From the NCBI RefSeq assembly GCF_020532605.1, contig NZ_JAJATW010000001.1, positions 248,001 through 312,000 of the forward strand: a stretch of DNA of 64,000 nt, given 5' to 3'. The notes below the pieces were generated by a model that saw only the letters and a list, made by a program, of their open reading frames with translations, did not search any database and was not told the origin of the DNA. The position numbers were made by a program, and so were the translations under genes. Of this stretch, positions 56,924-64,000 are shown piece after piece (positions within the stretch are counted from its first letter, which is position 1; every line of letters starts with the position of its first letter). The DNA comes from Marinomonas algarum. Its GTDB lineage: Bacteria; Pseudomonadota; Gammaproteobacteria; Pseudomonadales; Marinomonadaceae.

Positions 56924-59900
56924 TTTGTTTTTCCTAATGGTTGATAACGGATAGGGGTCATTGTGGGGTTATCAAAAGAGCCTTCTACTTTATACTGAAC
57001 GCTGGTTACTTTTGATAACTGATCACCAATCAATTTGTCGGTAATGAATAGGATACCGGCCAATTGCGGTGTTCCTAAAAGCAACCCCGCCAATGGCAGC
57101 GTACCCGATATAGGAAAGGTTGCAGTTAACTTCTCATTTAATGTTTCATTCACAATGTCGGCTTCGCCCGCCACAACCAATTCCGCTGTCGGTGAAATAA
57201 TGGTAATCGGAGAGACGGTTCTTAATAGACCATTACCCAGTGACAAAGACCCTTTAAACGTATCATAGGTTAAACCAGGCTCATACACATCGGAGAAATC
57301 AAGTGACAAGCGACGACTTAATGCACCGATATTGAAAATGCCCAATGCTTTAAGAAAGGCAGGTAGCTCTTCTATTTTCTTAAAGTTGCCATCTTCAGCA
57401 GAGAAAGCAATGCGCCCTGACACAGACGCTCGATCAAAATAGAACGGATGTCCTTTCCAGTTCAAATCAACGCCCATATTGTATTGTTTAGACGAGACAA
57501 ACGCCTCGTTAGAAAACTTCCCGGTCAACTCAGCTAAATCTGCCCCTTTCGCAGCGAGCGACAACACCACCTCGGAATCTTCCGCCTTGTCACGCCATAT
57601 CAGGCTACCGTTAAATTGCCCCGTCGTAAGCTTAGAATGAATGGGATCAATTTGGACCACACCGCCCTGTTGTTGAACATTCAATTGCCAATCACCGTAG
57701 GGCTGCTCATTCAGATAAAACTGATCAATCGACAAGGTCATGTTTGGAATTTGATAAGCTGAAATGGGAGCAACAGCCTCCTCATTATTCGAATCCGCTT
57801 TTGTTGAGGTATTCCAACTTAAAAAGCCAAAATGGGCGTCAGGCAAACCCGCTTTATTGGTTAATGAGAGATTTAATTCATCCGCACTGATCAGTAAATG
57901 ACGGCTTCCCGCCACGGTGTAGTTCACCTTAAAGTTGTGCCAAGTGTTGTCTTCGTTGACCACCACTTCGTCAACAATAAAATTGGCTTGACTGAGCCAG
58001 TCTGGTAAAGACAAACTCATTGGCGCATCAGCGGGCGATGTGTCTTTTTCTTCCTCTTCCACATCACTCAGTACCGCCAACCAATCGTCCACGTAAAATC
58101 GTTCAAAATCCCCTGTCACCATAAGACCATTGGGAATGGAGGGACGAAAGGCTAAGTTTTCATTATTGCCTAATAAAAGCTCCCCCCCTACAAAGTGGTC
58201 ATTTTGCAGCAAAAGGCGTGCTTTTGTCATCGACGCGTAATCCACATCGATCACAATGTCGTTTTCGTGTTTCCTAACTTTCACTTTTAAAGGCGTCATC
58301 ACCTCAGCTGTTTTCCCTAATGGCTCAGGTAAAGCGGCACGCACCCCTAACAGCTGACTGTCTATTTCAACGTCTATCTGCCCTGGTTGGGAACGATTAA
58401 TCGCTAATTGGCCCGTATAACTTGCTTGCCCTTCGAGTTTCGTCACACCAGCATTGGGCAATTTATTCCACTCAGCCACTTTCTTGACATCAACATAACC
58501 AGATAAATCTCCGATGACTGACAAGTCCTCGGTTTCTGACGTGCTTGACGTCAGTACTAGCATTGACACACCACCCAACGACTGAAACTCAAAGACCGAG
58601 TCGGTAATCCCCTTATCCGAGTCGAAGTTAAGTTGGCCGGTTTGCACATACGACGCTAACTGAATGTCACTGATATCCAATGTATTGTCTTCAAACTGAA
58701 GGCTTAATCGAACATTGGGCTCAACCTCTTCATTAAAAGGCACGGAGACATCATAACGCCCCTTCACTTGACCGCCCACATACCAGTTTTCAAACGGTTC
58801 TAGCACGGATTCAGATAACGGCGTTTGTCGTAATGTCGATAAAACAGTAGCAGCTTCTTCATTAACATCGCCACTTAAATGTAACCAAGGTGCGGCGCCA
58901 TCAACAATCGGGACATGAATTGATAAACCTGTCACTGGTAGATCAAGCAAAAAGCCTGAATCGACAAGAACCGATACACCCGAAGCATCGAGTGCAAACG
59001 AGCCTTGTACCTTCTTCGCCGCAGGCCAGGATTTGTCAAACTCGACATCAAGGTTCGCCACATCCAACGCAACACGAACGTGTGGCACGGCCTCGCCCGA
59101 CAATTCCCCATGAATAAGCACATCCGCACGGGGGATCTGTCCATCGCCTTGAAAAGCTTGCTCAATCCAAGCCTTCAACTCAGGTGACAAGGCCTTGGGA
59201 GGTATATAGGTTAAGCGTTCATTAACAGATAAAGAGGTGCCATGAAGATCCAAAGCAATCCAATCTGGCTCGGTTGGTCTCACTTCTAAACGAAAGCCCC
59301 CTTCGACAGTGGCGCCCAATCTTTGCACCTGAAGGTCTCGTCCAGCGACTAAAAAGGTGTCTTGTTGCTTTTGCCAACTCACATGACCCGATAAACGATC
59401 AGTCTGCCATGCTTCGTCATAGACAGTATCGAAATACACCAAGCTTTCTTGCGCAGAGAAATCCACGTAACCCTCGTCGTTGCTCAAGCTGATTACCCCA
59501 TTAACCTTGGTCGCTCGTGGGATGCCATTGTGCGCTTGAATAGAAGCGGACTGAAGGTTACTCATAAACTGAAACGATGGCATGCCTTCTTCTTGCCACA
59601 ATCGAACAACACCATTTTTAGCCATGCCCTGGGGGCTCAAACCCGTTAAGATTTTTCCTGCATTACTCGCTTCTGGAATAAAGCGTGAAGCAATCTGGTT
59701 TGATACGGCCAAATCCAAACGATCAAAGGCTAAGTTTGCGCGCTGTGTTAATGAAGACCAATCAAACGTGACATCAGTCATCGGGTAACGTTTACCCTCT
59801 GAGTCTTCTACCGTCAAATCATTGGCTTCCAAACGCATACTGGGACGGTTTTGAGAGAAATGAAATTTTAGATCAGAACGCAGTTGATATTGCTCACCAT

Positions 59901-60744
59901 CATTAAAAGACACCTTGATATGCGTGTCCCTTGTTTGCACATCAAACTCTTTGCCAACGAGTATATCAAGCCAAAGCTCACTGCCCAGCTCAACCGATGA
60001 CAATCCAAAATTATGGGTTTTCAACAAGCTAGTAAGGGGTAGCGATAGATTTGGTGCTTGAATAGACGCCTTTACACGATAATTACCCAACAGACTACGG
60101 GTTTTATCAAGACGGGCATTGACACGAATGGGGGCCGCTTCATCATCTAAATACACCTCTGCCGTTAGCAAAGACTCAAACGCTTTTTGAAAAAGGTAAA
60201 TCTGAGGAATACGAACCACATGCTCACCCAGCTGAGCGCTGTCTAAGTGAACACTCGCTTCTAAAAGGGAGAAATTACGTTGTGCTGCCAAATAATCCAG
60301 TACTCGCTCAACCCCCACCTCACTGCTGACATTGCGAGAGGGTGTCGCCCCCTTGAGACGCCATATTCCATCACGCTCCTGTAAGTCGACAGTAGATTGA
60401 ACAAAACGAATATAAGTAAACTGTGGGCTCAAGCTTAATAAGGACTTAACGGTATCAAGGCGAACACGCATCTCTTCAATGCGAATGGCTTTGTCACCAT
60501 TCGCCGTGAGCGTAAAACCTTCAACCGAAATGGTGGGGTCAATCCCTTCTAAACGACCGTCTATCTGAGTTAACGTAACAGGATACCCTACGATTTGTTG
60601 TAGATTCCTTTCGATTTGAGGCCGATAGTGGTCAAGATAAGGTAATAACTGCCCGACACTGAGCGCAAAGATTGCCAACAAGGCAGAGAAAGCCACCGCT
60701 CCCCAAAAAGCAAACAGAATACACTTTCTCAACAACCAACCCAT
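56920..60744 (-). CDS. yhdP: YhdP, AsmA-like envelope lipid-transport protein
   Basis: A 1274-residue protein anchored by an N-terminal helix (about 9-34) with the rest in the periplasm. It has an AsmA/TamB-like, beta-rich repeat structure with a DUF3971 domain and a C-terminal AsmA_2 part (TYDTFKGSLSLGNGLLRT and FPISGTLPLAGLLLGTPQLA). YhdP, with TamB and YdbH, carries phospholipid to the outer membrane in E. coli. It follows rng by 53 bases. Confidence 0.92.
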   Translation of the reverse strand: MGWLLRKCILFAFWGAVAFSALLAIFALSVGQLLPYLDHYRPQIERNLQQIVGYPVTLTQIDGRLEGIDPTISVEGFTLTANGDKAIRIEEMRVRLDTVKSLLSLSPQFTYIRFVQSTVDLQERDGIWRLKGATPSRNVSSEVGVERVLDYLAAQRNFSLLEASVHLDSAQLGEHVVRIPQIYLFQKAFESLLTAEVYLDDEAAPIRVNARLDKTRSLLGNYRVKASIQAPNLSLPLTSLLKTHNFGLSSVELGSELWLDILVGKEFDVQTRDTHIKVSFNDGEQYQLRSDLKFHFSQNRPSMRLEANDLTVEDSEGKRYPMTDVTFDWSSLTQRANLAFDRLDLAVSNQIASRFIPEASNAGKILTGLSPQGMAKNGVVRLWQEEGMPSFQFMSNLQSASIQAHNGIPRATKVNGVISLSNDEGYVDFSAQESLVYFDTVYDEAWQTDRLSGHVSWQKQQDTFLVAGRDLQVQRLGATVEGGFRLEVRPTEPDWIALDLHGTSLSVNERLTYIPPKALSPELKAWIEQAFQGDGQIPRADVLIHGELSGEAVPHVRVALDVANLDVEFDKSWPAAKKVQGSFALDASGVSVLVDSGFLLDLPVTGLSIHVPIVDGAAPWLHLSGDVNEEAATVLSTLRQTPLSESVLEPFENWYVGGQVKGRYDVSVPFNEEVEPNVRLSLQFEDNTLDISDIQLASYVQTGQLNFDSDKGITDSVFEFQSLGGVSMLVLTSSTSETEDLSVIGDLSGYVDVKKVAEWNKLPNAGVTKLEGQASYTGQLAINRSQPGQIDVEIDSQLLGVRAALPEPLGKTAEVMTPLKVKVRKHENDIVIDVDYASMTKARLLLQNDHFVGGELLLGNNENLAFRPSIPNGLMVTGDFERFYVDDWLAVLSDVEEEEKDTSPADAPMSLSLPDWLSQANFIVDEVVVNEDNTWHNFKVNYTVAGSRHLLISADELNLSLTNKAGLPDAHFGFLSWNTSTKADSNNEEAVAPISAYQIPNMTLSIDQFYLNEQPYGDWQLNVQQQGGVVQIDPIHSKLTTGQFNGSLIWRDKAEDSEVVLSLAAKGADLAELTGKFSNEAFVSSKQYNMGVDLNWKGHPFYFDRASVSGRIAFSAEDGNFKKIEELPAFLKALGIFNIGALSRRLSLDFSDVYEPGLTYDTFKGSLSLGNGLLRTVSPITIISPTAELVVAGEADIVNETLNEKLTATFPISGTLPLAGLLLGTPQLAGILFITDKLIGDQLSKVTSVQYKVEGSFDNPTMTPIRYQPLGKTK

Positions 60745-60797
60745 ATTAGGTCCTTGTTAGTATTAAGAAACACCGCTCAGCATCGCGGTGCATTACG

Positions 60798-62252
60798 TTA
60801 CCTAAGTACAACATCATACTGATCTTGCGTGTAAACAGAGTCCACCTGAAAATGAATCGTCTTACCGATAAAGGCTTCTAACTCCGCAACCGCTGCACTC
60901 TCTTCATCCAAAAACCGCTCAACCACCGAACTGGCCGCCAAAACGGAATAAGTTTGTGAATTGTAAGCTCGATCTGCCCGCAGTATTTCGCGAAACACCT
61001 CGTAACACACCGTTTCTGGCGTCTTCACCAAACCACTGCCTCGACAAGATCGACAAGGCTCACACAAGGTTTGCCCTAGACTTTCACGGGTTCTTTTACG
61101 TGTCATTTCAACCAAACCTAACTCAGAAACTCCCGTGATTTTTGTTTTGGCATGGTCAACGTCAAGCACTTTTTCAAGCATTCTCAACACTTGACGTTTG
61201 TGCTCATCGTCTTCCATGTCGATGAAATCAATGATAATGATGCCACCCAAATTACGCAGTCTTAACTGCCGGCCTATCGCTGTTGCCGCCTCAAGGTTGG
61301 TTTTATAAATTGTTTCTTCTAAGTTTCGACTGCCGACAAAAGCGCCCGTATTCACATCGATGGTGGTCATTGATTCGGTTTGCTCAACCAACAAGTAACC
61401 GCCTGATTTTAGTTGAACCTTTCGATCCAGGGCTTTCTGAATCTCATCTTCGACACTGTAAAGGTCAAAAATAGGACGTTCGCCCGGATAATATTCAATA
61501 CGCTCTTTTAACTCTGGAATAAAATCTTCAGCGAAAGCGCGCAACTTAGCGTAATTCTCTTTCGAATCGATACGAATCTTTTCAGTGCTTAAACCAACTA
61601 AATCTCTCATGGTACGAAGGTGCAAAGGCAGATCTTCATAAATAATAGACGGTGCCTTGGCGTTTTGCATGCGTCGCTTAACAGACTGCCAAAGACGGGT
61701 CAAAAACTTAATATCCGCTAAAATCTCTTCCTCGCCCGCTCTTTCAGCAGCCGTTCTTAAAATATAACCACTGGTTTCATCAGCGTCCGTTAATGCTTCT
61801 GAGACAAGCGATTTTAGTCGGTCACGCTCTACTTCATCTTCTATTCGCTGACTGACTCCCACATGAGCTTGATCCGGCATGTACACCAAATAGCGCGAAG
61901 GAATAGACAGATGAGTGGTCAAACGCGCTCCTTTTGAGCTAATTGGGTCTTTGGTGACTTGCACCACCAAGGCCTGACCCTCTCGTAGATAATCACCGAT
62001 CTGATCACTTGGGTTAACTGCATCCCGACTCACCACTTCGGAAACATGAATAAAAGCCGCTCGCTCTAGGCCAATATCAACAAAAGCCGCTTGCATACCT
62101 GGCAATACTCGGACGACTTTGCCTTGATAAATATTACCCACAATGCCTTTGCGGCTAGAACGCTCAATATAGACTTCTTGTAATACGCCATTTTCAACGA
62201 GAGCAACGCGGATTTCCATCGGCGTCACATTAATCAGTACATCTTCATTCAT
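60798..62252 (-). CDS. rng: Ribonuclease G
   Basis: Endoribonuclease of the RNase E/G family that matures the 5' end of 16S rRNA. The 484 residues include the S1 domain (GNIYQGKVVRVLPGMQAAFVDIG), the 5'-sensor/RNase H-like region, catalytic acidic residues in TTIDVNTGAF and IIIDFIDME, and a zinc-link CEPCRSCRGSG. It lacks the long C-terminal scaffold of RNase E, so it is RNase G. It overlaps maf by eight bases. Confidence 0.95.
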   Translation of the reverse strand: MNEDVLINVTPMEIRVALVENGVLQEVYIERSSRKGIVGNIYQGKVVRVLPGMQAAFVDIGLERAAFIHVSEVVSRDAVNPSDQIGDYLREGQALVVQVTKDPISSKGARLTTHLSIPSRYLVYMPDQAHVGVSQRIEDEVERDRLKSLVSEALTDADETSGYILRTAAERAGEEEILADIKFLTRLWQSVKRRMQNAKAPSIIYEDLPLHLRTMRDLVGLSTEKIRIDSKENYAKLRAFAEDFIPELKERIEYYPGERPIFDLYSVEDEIQKALDRKVQLKSGGYLLVEQTESMTTIDVNTGAFVGSRNLEETIYKTNLEAATAIGRQLRLRNLGGIIIIDFIDMEDDEHKRQVLRMLEKVLDVDHAKTKITGVSELGLVEMTRKRTRESLGQTLCEPCRSCRGSGLVKTPETVCYEVFREILRADRAYNSQTYSVLAASSVVERFLDEESAAVAELEAFIGKTIHFQVDSVYTQDQYDVVLR

Positions 62253-62853
62253 GGGACATATCCTCTAATGAATGGATTCCAAATTGAGCAAGCAATTGCG
62301 CTGTTTCAAACAAGGGCAATCCAACGATAGCAGAATAAGAGCCTGAAATAGAACGAACAAAAACAGAACCCAAACCTTGGATCGCATAAGAACCGGCTTT
62401 GTCTTGAGGTTCACCGGTTCGCCAATATTGGTCTATTTCTACATCAGAAATTGCTCGAAATGACACCTCATTGGTCACACAAACACTCACTTGTTGCTCT
62501 CCACTCAAGTCAGTCAGACATAAAGAAGTCAACACTTGATGAGTACGACCAGATAAACGTCGCAACATTCCTCGGGAGTCTTCTAGCGAACTCGGCTTAC
62601 CAAGAATATGACCGTCCACTACAACACTGGTGTCTGACGCAATAAAGACAACAGAAGACGCTTGATCGTCATTTTGTTGATACTTCATAACAGCAGCCCG
62701 AGCTTTTTCAGCGGCCATTCGAATCACGTAGTCTTTAGGTGGTTCTTGCTGAAGGGGGGTCTCATCTATATCGGCCGGCAAAACCGTAAACGCTTTTACC
62801 AGCTGACTGAGTAATTCTTTTCTTCTCGGCGAAGCGGAAGCCAAAACAAGCAT
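62245..62853 (-). CDS. Maf-family nucleotide pyrophosphatase (YhdE type)
   Basis: A 202-residue Maf protein that hydrolyses dTTP/UTP and modified pyrimidine nucleotides, affecting septum formation when overproduced. Motifs: LASASPRRKELLSQL, ADIDETPL, AAEKARAAV, SDTSVVVDGHILGKP and DKAGSYAIQGLG. The mreD-maf-rng location identifies the YhdE rather than the YceF type. Confidence 0.93.
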   Translation of the reverse strand: MLVLASASPRRKELLSQLVKAFTVLPADIDETPLQQEPPKDYVIRMAAEKARAAVMKYQQNDDQASSVVFIASDTSVVVDGHILGKPSSLEDSRGMLRRLSGRTHQVLTSLCLTDLSGEQQVSVCVTNEVSFRAISDVEIDQYWRTGEPQDKAGSYAIQGLGSVFVRSISGSYSAIVGLPLFETAQLLAQFGIHSLEDMSHE

Positions 62854-62874
62854 AAACTTTCCTTTAAAACGTTT

Positions 62875-63348
62875 TTAACGGATAGCATACATGCGGCGCA
62901 CACTGCGCAAGATAATGAATGACCAAGGCCACAATAACCCAGTAATCACTGCCGGCATAAAGATCATTAGCGTCGGCTCCGCATGACCCACATAGTGGTC
63001 TATCCAAAAATCCAATAATTGATTAATACTGACCAATAAACAAATAAATACCCCTTGCTGCCAAGGGTGATACATTCTTAAGCGCTTATAAAAAACCGCA
63101 CATACGTAGGCAATAATGACGTACGTTAACGAATGTTGACCAATAATACCGCCCTGAAGCAGGTCTACCATCAAACCAGATAACCAAGCAGAGCCCACAC
63201 CAACACGAAAAGGCAGTGCAATGACCCAGTATAAAACGACCAACAACGCCCATTCAGGTCGATACCAAACAAACCCTTCTGGAAATGGCATCGCCTCAAG
63301 CATTAAAGCAACCAGCAAGGTCATACCAAAGACTAGAACCGATTTCAT
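62875..63348 (-). CDS. mreD: Rod shape-determining protein MreD
   Basis: A 157-residue inner-membrane protein with about five hydrophobic segments, part of the elongasome with MreB, MreC, RodA and PBP2. Family segments include VLYWVIALPFRVGVGSAWLSG and DLLQGGIIGQHSLTYVI. It overlaps mreC by four bases. Confidence 0.93.
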   Translation of the reverse strand: MKSVLVFGMTLLVALMLEAMPFPEGFVWYRPEWALLVVLYWVIALPFRVGVGSAWLSGLMVDLLQGGIIGQHSLTYVIIAYVCAVFYKRLRMYHPWQQGVFICLLVSINQLLDFWIDHYVGHAEPTLMIFMPAVITGLLWPWSFIILRSVRRMYAIR

Positions 63349-64000
63349 TGTGCTTCCGCCTCAGGCTTTTCAATCAACATAACGTGACGACTACGCCCTA
63401 ATTGCGCTAATGGCACCACGTCAACATCGGCGTAAGCCTCACCTTGCGTGTATTTAACGCCCCTTACAACACCCACGGGATAACCACTTGGAAAACGCTC
63501 ATCCAGTCCCGACGTGGTCAAAATATCGCCTTTTTTGATATCCACCGATCTTGGTACACTCATGAGCTGTAGACGCTTTAGACTGCCCGTACCACGTAAT
63601 ATCCCTCGAAAACCGGTTCGCGCCAGTTGCACAGGTATAAAGTGGCTGGCATCGGCAATTAACAACACCCGACTGCTGTAAGCGGACATCTCTACTACTT
63701 GCCCCAAAACACCCGTCGCATCCAAAACAGGTTGCCCCACATAGGCGCCTGAAGAAAAACCTTTGTCGATCATTAATTTATGACTATAGGCATTTTGATC
63801 AAAGCCAATCACTTCGGCCATGACAATTTTCTCATCGACCCGTTGAGACGCATCCAACAATTCACGCAAGCGCACATTTTCTGCCTGCAACGACTCAAGC
63901 CGCTGTTGACGACTGCGCAACAAAAGAATCTCAGATTGGAGTGTTTGGTTTTCTTTGACCAGCTCTTCTCGACTGGCAAGGTGCTCGCCAGCCCAGTTGA
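63345..64000 (-). CDS. mreC: Rod shape-determining protein MreC, N-terminus cut by the window edge
   Basis: Periplasmic scaffold of the elongasome. The frame is open to the right edge, past an internal TTG at 63923, so the visible 218 codons are a C-terminal fragment. Upstream of the TTG the frame reads NWAGEHLASREELVKENQTL, part of the family's coiled coil, leading into RLESLQAENVRLRELL. The beta domain follows (VIGFDQNAYSHKLMIDKG, GILRGTGSLKRLQL, GLDERFPSGYPVG). The first ~70 residues, including the membrane helix, are outside the window. Confidence 0.93.
   Translation of the reverse strand, partial: NWAGEHLASREELVKENQTLQSEILLLRSRQQRLESLQAENVRLRELLDASQRVDEKIVMAEVIGFDQNAYSHKLMIDKGFSSGAYVGQPVLDATGVLGQVVEMSAYSSRVLLIADASHFIPVQLARTGFRGILRGTGSLKRLQLMSVPRSVDIKKGDILTTSGLDERFPSGYPVGVVRGVKYTQGEAYADVDVVPLAQLGRSRHVMLIEKPEAEAQ

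Overview
The window looks like a chromosomal segment of a gammaproteobacterium of the Oceanospirillales type; Marinomonas or a close relative is my best guess, inferred from gene content and order and not tested by any search. Almost everything is core chromosome: minCDE, sbcCD, gor, xthA, htpG, pyrC, deaD, sbcB, aroA, the rsmI/lpoA/yraN/diaA block, rplM-rpsI-sspA-sspB, murA-hisG-hisD, the mla lipid-transport genes, lptC-lptA-lptB-rpoN-ptsN-NPr, and mreC-mreD-maf-rng-yhdP-nit. Both edges cut genes: an aldo/keto reductase on the left (1-104) and mreC on the right (63345-64000). Layout: 0-3.4 kb holds a di-haem peroxidase lipoprotein and minCDE (division-site selection). 3.6-9.5 kb holds sbcC/sbcD (hairpin nuclease) and a ferredoxin-domain protein. 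9.5-11.46 kb is the only clearly accessory stretch. It has a decayed small reading frame, an integron-type attC site, a PD-(D/E)XK/DUF5655 nuclease-like gene ending four bases from that attC, and a ~240 bp repeat-rich palindromic element beside pepD. 11.5-27.4 kb holds housekeeping metabolism and DNA repair, one tRNA-Leu(TAG), a persulfide-sensor-like ArsR regulator with a perfect DnaA-box palindrome upstream, and a secreted Lig E-type DNA ligase. 27.5-31.5 kb is a compact signalling operon: periplasmic sulfite-oxidase-fold protein, hybrid histidine kinase, HD-GYP response regulator. 31.9-48.9 kb is cell-envelope, ribosome and stringent-response core. 49-56 kb runs LPS export into sigma-54 and nitrogen-PTS genes. 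56-64 kb is the mre/rng/yhdP region. How the genes work together: three envelope systems are represented. Mla carries phospholipid across the periplasm, Lpt exports LPS, and YhdP and LpoA serve outer-membrane lipid balance and peptidoglycan synthesis. Shape and division genes (Min, Mre, ZapE, ZapG-like) are also enriched. Several textbook clusters lack an expected member: no mlaB after mlaC, no kdsD/kdsC between yrbG and lptC, no hpf between rpoN and ptsN, no rapZ between ptsN and NPr, no hisC after hisD, and no tldD/pmbA near nit/darP. The best candidate for something new is the solitary attC-linked nuclease-like gene at 9.9-10.9 kb together with the neighbouring inverted/direct-repeat element. 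The periplasmic oxidoreductase-fold plus kinase plus HD-GYP operon is a second candidate.
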